Source: Methylomagnum ishizawai (GTDB lineage: Bacteria; Pseudomonadota; Gammaproteobacteria; Methylococcales; Methylococcaceae). From it: DNA of 64,000 bases. Below the pieces are notes generated by a model that was not told where the DNA came from, did no database searches, and was given only the letters and a program-made list of their open reading frames with translations. A program made the translations under genes and the position numbers. This document shows, piece after piece, positions 28,492 to 37,169 of the stretch (position 1 is the first letter of the stretch; each line of letters opens with the position of its first letter). The DNA lies in contig NZ_FXAM01000001.1 in NCBI RefSeq assembly GCF_900155475.1, positions 359,501-423,500 of the forward strand. Reading direction: 5' to 3'.

Positions 28492-31400
28492 TTAGACCAC
28501 GATGTTGGCGCTGGCGAACAAAGCTGCCCCCGTGACGCCGGCGATGGTGCCGACCAAGGTGACATCGTTACTGGTCAAGTCGCTGCTGTCGGAATCGAGC
28601 GAGGTATCGACATACCAGATACTGGTGCCGCTAGTGGCGTTCACGGTGAGGACCACGTAGCGCTCCACGCTGGCATCCCCGATGTTGTCCTGGAAGGGGG
28701 TGGTCTGCGTACCGAGGCTGGTGTCGCCGATCAGGGCGGCGACACCAGCCCCAGTGGTGATGGCGGCCCCGGTGTCGTCCACCCGCAGCACGTTCCCCAC
28801 CGTCGAAGTGCTTTGCACCGTCAGCGGGGTGGTGTCGGTATCAGCCTTCACGGCGGTCAGGCTGATGGTGGTGCTGCTGCCGAAGAAGAGGTTGAAGTCG
28901 AGCTTGTCGCCACCGGCGATGGAACCGGCGGTGAAGTTGCTGATAGCGTCCTGGCCGTTATTGACCGCGGTGTCTTCGAAGACCACCGTGTCGGAACCAC
29001 CGGCATTGATGGACAGGGTGATGGTATCGTTGCCTCCCTTGCCCCGCAGGCTGTCGTTCAGAGCGTCGGAGCCGGCGCTCAAGGCGTTGCTCGCGCTGTT
29101 GCCGATGATGATGTTCGCCATGTCGTTGCCCGTGATGCCGATGGCGGCGGTGCCAGTCAGGTTGAAGTTCTCGACGCCCGAGCCCGAGTTGAATGTACCG
29201 CTACCGCTGTTCAGGGTGATGTTGAGGGTATCGGTACCCGAAGTGCCAGTATCGCTCACCGAATCGCTCAACGAGTCAACGCTATAGGTGTCGCTGCCAT
29301 TGCCGCCGTCCATCGTGTCGTTGCCGGACCCGCCATCCAGGCTGTCGTTGTCGTTCCCGCCAAGCAGACTGTCGTTATTGGCCCCTCCGAGCAGGGTATC
29401 GGCACCGGCCCCGCCGTCCAGGGTATCAGTACCGCTGCCGCCGTCCAGGCTGTCGTTGCCGGCTCCGCCATCCAGGCTGTCGTTGCCGTTGTTGCCGGAC
29501 AGCGAGTCGTTGCCGTTGTTGCCGGTCAAGGTGTTTGCGCTGTTGTTGCCGGTGAGGACGTTGTTTAGGGAGTTGCCGGTTCCTGCGTTGCTACCTGTCC
29601 CGGTCAGGGTCAGATTCTCGATGCCGCTGGTATCGGTCAGGGTGAAACCGACCGATGCGAACACAATATCCGTGCCCGAACCCACGACGGTTTCCCCGCC
29701 GACGGTCTTGGCTTCGGAAACGGTGGCTGCGGAGTTGGTGACATAGTAGGTGTCGTTGCCGACACCGCCGTTCAAGGTGTCGGCACCGGTGCTGGAGTTG
29801 GCGGCGGTGCTGGCGGCATCGTACAAGACGTCGTTGCCACTGCTGCCCACTAAGATGTTGGCACCGGCATTGCCGGTGATAGTGTTGTTCAGCAAATTGC
29901 CGGTGCCGTTGATGTTGGCGCTGCCGCCCAGAGTCAGGTTTTCGATGGTGGTGATACTGGACAGGTTGAAGGTGCCGCTAGTCAAGGTTGCGATCACAGT
30001 GTCCACATCGGCGGTGCTGGTACCGCTATCGGAAATGGTATCGGATGCGCTATCGACCAGATAAGTGTCGCTGCCCGTGCCGCCATTGAGGCTATCGTTG
30101 CCCACGCCGCCGTCGAGGGTATCGTTGCCCGCGCCGCCGTTGAGTGTGTCTTTGCCATCGCCGCCGACCAGGCTGTTGTTGCCGTTGTTGCCGGTGATCA
30201 GGTTGTCGAGCGAATTGCCGGTAGCGTTGACGTCGCCGTTACCGGTCAAAGTGAGGTTCTCGACATTGCTGGCATCGGTGAGGGTATAGCTGCCGGTGGT
30301 TTGGCTGATGCTGATGGTGTCCTTGCTGGTCGCGTTGTTCCCGGAATCACTAATAACGTCCAGATTATCGTACACATTGTAGGTGTCGTTGCCACCGGCC
30401 CCATCGAGGCTGTCGACGACGCCATCGTCGCCGCCACCGTCCAGGATATTCGCTCCGGCGCTGCCGACGATGGTGTTTGCCGCCGCGTTGCCGGTGCCGT
30501 TGATCGCGGTGGTGCCGGTCAGGGTCAGTTTTTCGATGGCCGACAGGGAGGCCAGGCTGTAGGTGATACCCGTTTGGATTTCGTCGATGCCGTCGGTGGT
30601 ACCGTTGGACTCGGTGATGACATCGGTGGAGACGTCCACGACATAGACATCGTTGCCGGTACCGCCCACCATCGTGTCCTTGCCGCCTTTGCCGTCCAAG
30701 GTGTCGTTGCCTGTGCCGCCGGTTAGGCTGTTGGTTGCCGCGTTGCCGACGATGCTGTTGTTCAGCGTGTTGCCCGTGACGCCGATGGCGGCGGAACCGG
30801 TCAGGATGAGGTTCTCGATGCCCGTTCCCAGCGAGTAGGTGCCGGTGCCGCTGCTGATAGCGGCGTTGATGGTGTCGATTTCCGAGGTCGAACTGCCGGA
30901 GTCGCTTACCGAATCACTTAGCGAATCGATGGTGTAGGTGTCGTTACCGTTCTCACCGTTCAGGGTGTCTTGGCCAGTGCCACCATCCAGGGTGTCGTCG
31001 CCGTTTCCGCCGAGCAGGGAATCGTTGCCCGCGCCGCCGACCAAGGAGTCGTTGCCACCCAGACCGGATAGGGTATTGGCACCGCCGTTGCCGGTGATGG
31101 TGTTGTCCAGGGAGTTGCCGGTGCCGCCAACGCCTGATGTCGCCGTGGCGGAGCTGAGGTTAAGGACTTCGACGCCGTTGCCGAGCGTGAAGGTGCCGGT
31201 GAAGCTGCTTTCGGCATTGACGGTATCGATGGCACCGTCGGTGCCGGTATCGGTGACGGAGTCGCTCGCGCTATCCACTTTATAGGTATCCGCGCCGTCG
31301 CCGCCATCCATGGTGTCGTTGCCGGTGCCGCCGTCGAGGGAGTCGTTGTCGTTCCCGCCGTTGAGGGAATCGCTGCCCGCGTTGCCGATCAGCGTGTCTT

Positions 31401-32130
31401 TACCATCGCTCCCGGATAGGGTGTTGGCCCCGGAATTGCCGACGATGGAGTTGGCCAGCGTGTTGCCGGTGCCGTTGACGCCCGTTGTCGCCGTGGCGGT
31501 ACTCAGGTTCAGGGTTTCGAGGCCGGTGCCGAGCGTGAAGGTGCCGGTGAAACTGCTCACTACGTTGACGACATCGTTGGTACTGCCAGTGGTGCCGCTG
31601 TCGCTGACGGTTGAGGATTCTGCCGCAGTACTCACGACGTAGATATCGTTGCCGTTTTCGCCATTCATGGTGTCGGTGCCGCCGCCGCCATCCAGGCTGT
31701 CGTTGCCTTCACCGCCCAGGAGTTTGTCGTTACCGGCCCCGCCTTTCAGGGTGTCGTTGCCACCCAGGCCCATCAATTGGTCGTCGCCGATACCGCCCGT
31801 GAGCGTGTTGGCGGCATTATCGAAGGTTGTGGCACCGGCGGTGTTGGAGATGTTGTCGCCGATGATCAGCTTGCTCTCGTCGTTGAAGCGGATATTGCCC
31901 AGCACGTCGGCGGTGGAGGTGGTCAACTGCGAAAGGTTGACGTTTTGTAGGATTACCGTTTTGCCGCCGAAGGTCATTTCGACATTGCTGCCGCTTTGTA
32001 CGAACGTGACTTCCGCGGCGGAAATTTCAACGCCGGGAGAGGCGAGGTCGAAGATGAAGATATCGGTGCTTGGATTGAACGTGGAGCTTAGGTTGCCGGC
32101 GGAAGTCGTACTCCAAAAATACTTAGCCAT
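28492..32130 (-). CDS. large RTX-type calcium-binding repeat protein, probably type I-secreted
   Basis: The 1212-residue product starts MAKYFWSTTSAGNLSSTF without a signal peptide. Residues ~1-105 form a unique beta-rich domain. Then come eight modules, each a block of GGxGxDxL nonapeptides ending in (N/S)DTYxVDSxSDSVSDSG-like sequence followed by a beta segment (GTFTLGTGLETLNLSTAT, GNSLDNTITGNGG). One module near residues 850-980 has an expanded nonapeptide run. The C-terminus (IWYVDTSLDSDSSDLTSNDV ... ALFASANIVV) is a probable secretion signal. Repeats fold on calcium outside the cell; S-layer, adhesion or enzyme-less matrix roles are possible. The AGAGG upstream supports the ATG at 32130. 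No type I exporter genes are nearby. Confidence 0.88.
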   Translation of the reverse strand: MAKYFWSTTSAGNLSSTFNPSTDIFIFDLASPGVEISAAEVTFVQSGSNVEMTFGGKTVILQNVNLSQLTTSTADVLGNIRFNDESKLIIGDNISNTAGATTFDNAANTLTGGIGDDQLMGLGGNDTLKGGAGNDKLLGGEGNDSLDGGGGTDTMNGENGNDIYVVSTAAESSTVSDSGTTGSTNDVVNVVSSFTGTFTLGTGLETLNLSTATATTGVNGTGNTLANSIVGNSGANTLSGSDGKDTLIGNAGSDSLNGGNDNDSLDGGTGNDTMDGGDGADTYKVDSASDSVTDTGTDGAIDTVNAESSFTGTFTLGNGVEVLNLSSATATSGVGGTGNSLDNTITGNGGANTLSGLGGNDSLVGGAGNDSLLGGNGDDTLDGGTGQDTLNGENGNDTYTIDSLSDSVSDSGSSTSEIDTINAAISSGTGTYSLGTGIENLILTGSAAIGVTGNTLNNSIVGNAATNSLTGGTGNDTLDGKGGKDTMVGGTGNDVYVVDVSTDVITESNGTTDGIDEIQTGITYSLASLSAIEKLTLTGTTAINGTGNAAANTIVGSAGANILDGGGDDGVVDSLDGAGGNDTYNVYDNLDVISDSGNNATSKDTISISQTTGSYTLTDASNVENLTLTGNGDVNATGNSLDNLITGNNGNNSLVGGDGKDTLNGGAGNDTLDGGVGNDSLNGGTGSDTYLVDSASDTISDSGTSTADVDTVIATLTSGTFNLSSITTIENLTLGGSANINGTGNLLNNTITGNAGANILVGSSGNDVLYDAASTAANSSTGADTLNGGVGNDTYYVTNSAATVSEAKTVGGETVVGSGTDIVFASVGFTLTDTSGIENLTLTGTGSNAGTGNSLNNVLTGNNSANTLTGNNGNDSLSGNNGNDSLDGGAGNDSLDGGSGTDTLDGGAGADTLLGGANNDSLLGGNDNDSLDGGSGNDTMDGGNGSDTYSVDSLSDSVSDTGTSGTDTLNITLNSGSGTFNSGSGVENFNLTGTAAIGITGNDMANIIIGNSASNALSAGSDALNDSLRGKGGNDTITLSINAGGSDTVVFEDTAVNNGQDAISNFTAGSIAGGDKLDFNLFFGSSTTISLTAVKADTDTTPLTVQSTSTVGNVLRVDDTGAAITTGAGVAALIGDTSLGTQTTPFQDNIGDASVERYVVLTVNATSGTSIWYVDTSLDSDSSDLTSNDVTLVGTIAGVTGAALFASANIVV

Positions 32131-32588
32131 GTTCTTTAACCTCTATATATATGTGGATAAAACGATAGAGCGGTCAATCAGGGCGCTCCCGGCTTTGGCG
32201 ATGGGAGGCAGTTAGGATAGGAGGGCGGTGTCCGATATCCTTGGTAAGGTTGGGCAAACTCCGTTCTGGCCGGATGATCCGATGGTAATCCAGGCGGGAG
32301 GTGGTTACGGAATGATCGTGCCGCGCCTTGGCGTGTCGTCCGGGACATGCACGAACAAAGCCAAGCTCTACAAGCCACGGACTCCGGGCCGGGCGTGGAA
32401 TTCCGCCGGGGCGGCAGCGGGACGGGGGATGGTTTACGTATCAAAGTGACAGAAAAGGTCACTCGATAGGGCCGCGCACGGTGCGGTGGATTATGGCAAA
32501 GCGCCCCCGACCGGGCCAAACCAATCCGACAAAAGGCGAATCCGCCAGGTGGAAAGGGGCCGGGGCGTGTTTTCACCGCCCACGAAAA
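32131..32588. other. intergenic region upstream of the RTX-repeat gene
   Basis: No supported gene lies here. On the minus strand TTGACC (complement of 32172-32177) stands about 20 bases before an AT-rich TATATAT (32145-32151), a plausible though loosely spaced sigma-70 promoter for the calcium-binding protein gene. The leader carries AGAGG. The rest shows no clear structure. Confidence 0.4.
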
Positions 32589-32620
32589 AGCCGGGTCCGG
32601 CGTCGGTACCGGACCCGGCT
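32589..32620 (-). terminator. intrinsic terminator of speD
   Basis: AGCCGGGTCCGG (32589-32600) and CCGGACCCGGCT (32609-32620) form a perfect 12-bp stem. Reading the minus strand, TTTTTC follows. It lies 13 bases past the speD stop. Confidence 0.9.
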
Positions 32621-32632
32621 ATCGGTCATGCC

Positions 32633-33433
32633 TCAACGGCGCAGTTTGTAGTTGCGCCCGTAGAAGATTTCCGCCATCTCGCGCTGCAATTGCTTCTGGA
32701 TGGCGGTGCGCTCTTCGAGGGTCAAGGCGTCCTTGTCGGTGTCGAACAGGTAGTTGTCGAGGTGGAAGTCCTTCAGGATCATCTTGGTGTGGAAGATTTT
32801 CTCCTGGTAGACGTTGACGTCGATCATCTGGTAGCGCTCGGCGGTTACATCCGAGATGTAGTTCTGGATCGAGGTGATCTCGTGGTCGATGTAGTGCTTC
32901 TGGCCGCTGATATCGCGGGTGAAACCGCGCACGCGGTAGTCCATGATGACGATATCGGATTCGAAGCTGTGGATCAGGTAGTTCAGCGCCTTCAGGGGCG
33001 AGATGCGGCCACAGGTGGAGACATCGATATCGGCTCGGAAGGTGCTAATGCCGCCGTAGGGATGGCTTTCCGGGTAGGTGTGGACCGTGATGTGGCTTTT
33101 GTTGAGGTGCGCGACCACGGAGTCGGGCATGGGTCCGGGGGCTTCGAGGTTGGTGATGGTGTCCGGCACATGCCCCTCGGAAATCAGCATGGTGACGCTC
33201 GCGCCTTGCGGCTCGTAGTCCTGGCGGGCGATGTTGAGGATTTCCGCGCCGATGATCGCATTCACATCGGTCAAAATCTGGGTCAACCGCTTGGCGTTGT
33301 ACATCTCGTCGATGTATTCGATATAGCGACGCTGCTGTTGCTCGGTCTTGGCGTAGCAGATGTCGTAGATATTGAAACTCAACGACTTGGTCAGATTGTT
33401 GAAGCCGTGCAATTGCAATTTATCGATTTCCAT
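32633..33433 (-). CDS. speD: S-adenosylmethionine decarboxylase proenzyme (enteric type)
   Basis: The 266-residue proenzyme supplies decarboxylated AdoMet for spermidine synthesis. It closely follows the E. coli protein, including the self-cleavage site before Ser113 in [17 protein letters not shown] (the Ser becomes the pyruvoyl cofactor), [36 protein letters not shown] and the C-terminal IFYGRN. It is monocistronic with its own terminator. The spermidine-synthase-like gene at 48912 is distant and may not be its partner. Confidence 0.97.
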   Translation of the reverse strand: MEIDKLQLHGFNNLTKSLSFNIYDICYAKTEQQQRRYIEYIDEMYNAKRLTQILTDVNAIIGAEILNIARQDYEPQGASVTMLISEGHVPDTITNLEAPGPMPDSVVAHLNKSHITVHTYPESHPYGGISTFRADIDVSTCGRISPLKALNYLIHSFESDIVIMDYRVRGFTRDISGQKHYIDHEITSIQNYISDVTAERYQMIDVNVYQEKIFHTKMILKDFHLDNYLFDTDKDALTLEERTAIQKQLQREMAEIFYGRNYKLRR

Positions 33434-33536
33434 CGAGCTAACGCTACCCCCTGTCTGGGTTGGGACCGCCGGTTGTCAGCGGTGGATGGTGGATGGGAGG
33501 GCCGGGGCGGGAACCGCGGCGGGCGGCGAGGACGTT

Positions 33537-33953
33537 TTAACCCTCGGCGATTTCGTAATCATGGGTGATGGCGGCGGTCTTGCCCAGCATGATGGAGGCA
33601 GAACAGTATTTCTCCGCCGAGAGTTCCACGGCCCGCGCCACCGCCTTGTCGGTCAGGCCGTGGCCTTTGACCACGAAATGGATGTGTATCTTGGTGAAGA
33701 CTTTGGGGTCGGTGTCGGCGCGTTCGGCTTCGAGTTGGACTTCGCAGTCGCGCACTTCGTGCCGACCTTTGCGGAGGATATGGACCACGTCGAAGGCGGT
33801 ACAGCCGCCCATGCCGATCAAGAGTGTTTCCATCGGGCGGGCGGCCAGGTTCTTGCCGCCCGATTCCGGCGGCCCGTCCATCGCCACCACATGGCCGCTG
33901 CCGGATTCTCCCAGGAACAGCGCGTTTTCGACCCATTTGACCCGAGCCTTCAT
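33537..33953 (-). CDS. OsmC-family protein (YhfA-like)
   Basis: The 138-residue product begins MKARVKWVENALFLGES and has PMETLLIGMGGCTAFDVVHIL, containing the family's first cysteine, and AVELSAEKYCSASIML, containing the second, as in OsmC/Ohr-fold thiol peroxidase-like proteins. It fits the YhfA subgroup. In E. coli yhfA is likewise divergent from crp, as here, which supports the assignment. The start at 33953 is chosen over the upstream ATG at 33995 because the fold begins there. Confidence 0.88.
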   Translation of the reverse strand: MKARVKWVENALFLGESGSGHVVAMDGPPESGGKNLAARPMETLLIGMGGCTAFDVVHILRKGRHEVRDCEVQLEAERADTDPKVFTKIHIHFVVKGHGLTDKAVARAVELSAEKYCSASIMLGKTAAITHDYEIAEG

Positions 33954-34056
33954 CGGAAGAACCCCACCGGAAAAAATAGCGGCATAATGTATCACACCCC
34001 GCCAGCATCGGGGGAATAGAATTCGCCCTAGACTTCCGCGCTAGGCCAAGGTTTTT

Positions 34057-34734
34057 ATGTCATCGCGAGCATCCATCATGCCCATACCTTCCGTGAGCCC
34101 GCCCGCCGACGAGGCTTTGCAGCGGCTCTTGCAACACTGCCACCGCCGCCGTTATCCCAGCAAGGCCACCATCATCAAGCCCGGCGATGCCGGCGACACG
34201 CTGTATTACATCGTCGAAGGCTCCTGCACGGTCAGCATGCACAACAAGGAAACCGGCGAGGATATCGTCCTGGCCTATCTCAACCGGGGCGAATTCCTCG
34301 GCGAAATAGGCGTGTTCATGGGAAGCATGGTGCGCGATGTGACGGTACGTACCCGCGAGGCCAGCCAGCTGGCCGAAATCGGCTATCAACGCCTGCACCA
34401 CCTCCTGACCGCCGATCTGGCGGAACATGCTATCGCCATCCTGTCTTCGTTGGGGCGGCAGGTTTCGACGCGCCTGCTCGATACCAGCCGCAAGGTGCGG
34501 AGCCTCGCGCTGTTGGATGTATCGGGGCGGATCGCCCATGCCTTGATCGAACTCTCCAAGCAGCCCGACGCCATGACCCATCCCGACGGGATGCAAATCC
34601 GCGTCACCCGCCAGGAACTCGGGCGTTTGGTGGGTTGTTCCAGGGAAATGGCGGGACGGGTGCTGAAGAATCTGGAGGAGCAGGGTTTGGTGACGGTGAA
34701 GGGCAAGACTATAGTGGTCTTGGGTGCCCGGTAG
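34057..34734 (+). CDS. clp: CRP-family transcription regulator, Clp-like
   Basis: The 225-residue product (or 218 from ATG 34078) has a cyclic-nucleotide domain and a C-terminal HTH (RQELGRLVGCSREMAGRVLKNLE). The cAMP pocket keeps FLGEIGVF and the Arg equivalent to Arg82 (MVRDVTVR), but the position of Ser83 is Asp. HRRRYP near the N-terminus, STRLLDTSRK in the C-helix and CSREMAGRVLK match the Xanthomonas Clp protein better than E. coli CRP. Clp works without cAMP and is inhibited by cyclic di-GMP. So the ligand here may be c-di-GMP, none, or cAMP. It is divergent from the osmC-like gene. Confidence 0.88.
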   Translation: MSSRASIMPIPSVSPPADEALQRLLQHCHRRRYPSKATIIKPGDAGDTLYYIVEGSCTVSMHNKETGEDIVLAYLNRGEFLGEIGVFMGSMVRDVTVRTREASQLAEIGYQRLHHLLTADLAEHAIAILSSLGRQVSTRLLDTSRKVRSLALLDVSGRIAHALIELSKQPDAMTHPDGMQIRVTRQELGRLVGCSREMAGRVLKNLEEQGLVTVKGKTIVVLGAR

Positions 34735-34774
34735 GTGGGCCATGGGCGGGTTTTCCCACGGCCCGGCGCGACGA

Positions 34775-34858
34775 TCACTCCTTGGCGGCGCGGGCGATCA
34801 ATGCGCTAAGCATCAGGCTCAGGGCCAATACCAGGAAAATCGCTTGTCCTACGATCAT
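34775..34858 (-). CDS. 27-residue single-pass membrane peptide
   Basis: A near-perfect ribosome-binding site (GGAGG, five bases before the start) precedes the ATG at 34858. The frame encodes MIVGQAIFLVLALSLMLSAL followed by IARAAKE and TGA: one hydrophobic helix with a basic C-terminal end. It is convergent with the clp gene; an imperfect hairpin (GGGCCATGGG / CCCACGGCCC) between them may terminate both. Very short membrane peptides often bind and tune larger membrane complexes, but no partner is evident. Confidence 0.55.
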   Translation of the reverse strand: MIVGQAIFLVLALSLMLSALIARAAKE

Positions 34859-34882
34859 GGCAACCTCCATGTGAGTAGCCGG

Positions 34883-34922
34883 GGTTTCAAACGCACCGGG
34901 AAATGCCTTCCCGGTTCAAACC
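34883..34922. other. long hairpin upstream of the 27-residue peptide gene
   Basis: ACCGGGAA (34895-34902) pairs perfectly with TTCCCGGT (34908-34915), extended outward by GGTTT / AAACC. It lies in the probable leader or promoter region of the minus-strand small gene. No T-run accompanies it. Confidence 0.4.
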
Positions 34923-35013
34923 CTGACTTCCGCCGATTCCCCAAGGTTCCCAGCGGAGAACGCTCCCCATGCCGGTTTTTGTCGTGGGCGGGATCAATCG
35001 GGAGGGGGGGCTG

Positions 35014-36123
35014 TCATCGGCGGATTGAACCATCGTTCCCGCCTTGATCCAGTGCTTCCCGGTAGACGGCGTAATTCCCCGCCACCATCCGCTCCACCGA
35101 AAACCGCTCCACCGCCAAGCGCCGCCCGGCCTCGCCGAATTCCCGGCGGCGATCTGGATGGTCCAGCAAATCCAGCAGATATCCGCTCAGGGCCGCGCTA
35201 TCGCCCGGCTCGATCAAATAGCCATTCACGCCGGGATGGACGATCTCGGGCATCCCGCCCGCCCGCGCCGCGACCAGGGGCACGCCGCAGGCGGCGGTTT
35301 CCAGCAGCGCCACGCCCAGGCCTTCCATCCAGGCCGGATGCGCCACCACATCCAGGCAGGGAATGACCCGGTGCATGTCGATGCGGTAGCCCGCGAACAT
35401 CACCTTGCTCTCCAAACCCCGCGTTTGCACCATGCGCCGCAATTCCGGCTCCAATGGCCCTTTGCCGAACAGCAGCACCCGGATAGCGGGATGCCGGGCC
35501 AAAACCGCGGGCAGGGCGTCGAACAGCACTTCGTGGCCTTTGCGCGGAATCATCTGGGCGACGACGCCGATCAGGACGCAATCCTCGGTCAAGCCTAATT
35601 CGCGCCGGAACGCGCCGCGCTCGCCGCCGGGTTGGTAGTGTCCGGTATCGACCGCGCTGGGCACGCAGACCAGTTGGGCCTCCGGCACGCCATGGGCCAG
35701 CATTACCTGGCGGATGCCCTCGGAAATGGTGACGATGCGCCGGAACAGCGGGAACCGGAACTTAAGGTCGATCCAATGCGGGGGATTGTCCACCCGGCGG
35801 CTATGGACCATGGGGATGTTTTCCAACTTCCCGGCCAGGGCCGTCAGGAAACCGCCGATGCGGCTGTGGACATGCAGGAGGTCGGGCTTTTCCTCGCGGA
35901 TGAGGCGGCGCAAACGGCCCGTCCACGCCAGGTCGAGGTCGCCCCCGAACGGCAGCGTCCGCACCCGGACGGCGGGATTCCGCACCGCCCGGCTGAGTTC
36001 CGAGCCTTCCCGGCACACCAGCACCGGCTCGCCCGGTAGTGCCGCCAGCCCTTCCAGCAAATGGACGACTTGCCGCCCGCCGCCGTAGAGATGGCGGCCG
36101 AGATCGATGTGGATGGTTTTCAT
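35014..36123 (-). CDS. GT4-family glycosyltransferase (WaaG/RfaG-like fold)
   Basis: The 369-residue GT-B enzyme has an N-terminal acceptor domain (LGRHLYGGGRQVVHLLEGL, LLHVHSRIGG, VHSRRVDNPP) and a C-terminal donor domain with LIGVVAQMIPRKGHEVLF and the EX7E-type motif MEGLGVALLETAACGVPLVA. It should add a sugar from a nucleotide donor to lipid A core, O-antigen or exopolysaccharide at the inner membrane. The ATG at 36123 overlaps the heptosyltransferase stop as ATGA. Confidence 0.88.
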   Translation of the reverse strand: MKTIHIDLGRHLYGGGRQVVHLLEGLAALPGEPVLVCREGSELSRAVRNPAVRVRTLPFGGDLDLAWTGRLRRLIREEKPDLLHVHSRIGGFLTALAGKLENIPMVHSRRVDNPPHWIDLKFRFPLFRRIVTISEGIRQVMLAHGVPEAQLVCVPSAVDTGHYQPGGERGAFRRELGLTEDCVLIGVVAQMIPRKGHEVLFDALPAVLARHPAIRVLLFGKGPLEPELRRMVQTRGLESKVMFAGYRIDMHRVIPCLDVVAHPAWMEGLGVALLETAACGVPLVAARAGGMPEIVHPGVNGYLIEPGDSAALSGYLLDLLDHPDRRREFGEAGRRLAVERFSVERMVAGNYAVYREALDQGGNDGSIRR

Positions 36124-37169
36124 GCGGCGGTTTCCAGGAGTGGGGCGAGGGCGGCCAATACCGCGGCGGGGCTGTGCAGCCTCATGCAATCGTAGGTGCC
36201 GCCACAGGTCGGGCGGCGGCGGCAGGGCGAGCAATCCAGGGCTTGGTACAGCACCCGCGCCGTGGGACTGCCGGTGTCGAGATAGGGCCGGGTCGAGCCG
36301 AACAAGGCCAGGGTCGGTGTTTTGAGGGCGATGCCGAGATGGGTCAGGCCGGTATCGACCCCGACGAGGCCACGGGCGTTTTCGATCAAGGCCGCGCACA
36401 ATCCCAGGCTGGTCTGGCCCACCAGGTCGGTCAGCGCATCGCCCGCCAGGGCGCGGAGCGCGGCGGCGTGGGCGCGGTCGGCGGGACCGCCCAGCATCAG
36501 CACCGGCCAGCCGCGTTCCGCCTGGATTTTCTGCGCCAATTCGGCCCAGCGTTCATCGAACCAGTGTTTTTGGGGCCGGGTGGTGAACGGGGCGATGACC
36601 GCGTAAGCGCCCGTGATCCCGGCGTCGGCCTTGATCGCGGCGGCTTCGGCCCGGTCGGCGGCGCTCACGGCGATATCCAGGGCGAAATTATCCGCACCCA
36701 GGAACCCGGCCAGTTTGCGGTATTCTTTGCCGATCAGGGGGCTTGCCACGTTCCGGTCCAGCACCTCGGTCATCAAGAGGCCGCTGCCTTCCCGCGAACC
36801 CAGGCCGATGCGGCGCTGGCCGCCCGCGGCATAGGCCCACACCCCGCTTTTCAGCAAGCCTTGCAGGTCCAGCACCCAGTCGTAGCGCTCGGCGCGGAGT
36901 TCGCGCACCAAACCGGCCACCTCACGCAAGAGTTGCCGGTATTCGCCATTCTGCCGCAATTCCCGCCAACGGCGGCGCGGCCACAGGTGTAGCTGGTCCA
37001 GCCGGGGATTGTGGCGCAGTAAATCGGCCTGGGGTGCGTCGGTCAGCCAGGCGAGGCGGGCGTCCGGGTAGGCGAGCCGCAGGGCCGGGATCAGGCCCGA
37101 GGCCAGGATGACATCGCCGATGGCGCTGAGCCGGACGATGAGGATGCTCCGGGGCGGGGACTGGCTCAT
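36120..37169 (-). CDS. glycosyltransferase family 9 (lipopolysaccharide heptosyltransferase-like)
   Basis: The 349-residue product begins MSQSPPRSILIVRLSAIGDVILASGL, the GT9 signature, and has DWVLDLQGLLKSGVWAY, FTTRPQKHWFDERWAELA and VGVDTGLTHLGIALKTPTLALFG. These are the WaaC/WaaF/RfaQ hallmarks, so it probably transfers heptose or a similar sugar to the lipopolysaccharide core. The four-cysteine end (LDCSPCRRRPTCGGTYDC) is typical too. It is coupled at both ends by ATGA overlaps. Confidence 0.9.
   Translation of the reverse strand: MSQSPPRSILIVRLSAIGDVILASGLIPALRLAYPDARLAWLTDAPQADLLRHNPRLDQLHLWPRRRWRELRQNGEYRQLLREVAGLVRELRAERYDWVLDLQGLLKSGVWAYAAGGQRRIGLGSREGSGLLMTEVLDRNVASPLIGKEYRKLAGFLGADNFALDIAVSAADRAEAAAIKADAGITGAYAVIAPFTTRPQKHWFDERWAELAQKIQAERGWPVLMLGGPADRAHAAALRALAGDALTDLVGQTSLGLCAALIENARGLVGVDTGLTHLGIALKTPTLALFGSTRPYLDTGSPTARVLYQALDCSPCRRRPTCGGTYDCMRLHSPAAVLAALAPLLETAA

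Noticed and set aside
28492-31800. CRISPR-like regular short repeats
   Set aside because: The repeats are coding (RTX nonapeptides in one long frame), vary in sequence, and have no uniform spacers or cas genes.
34883-34930. tRNA-like GGTTCAAACCC word
   Set aside because: No acceptor stem, D-arm or anticodon arm can be built around it; it belongs to a simple hairpin.
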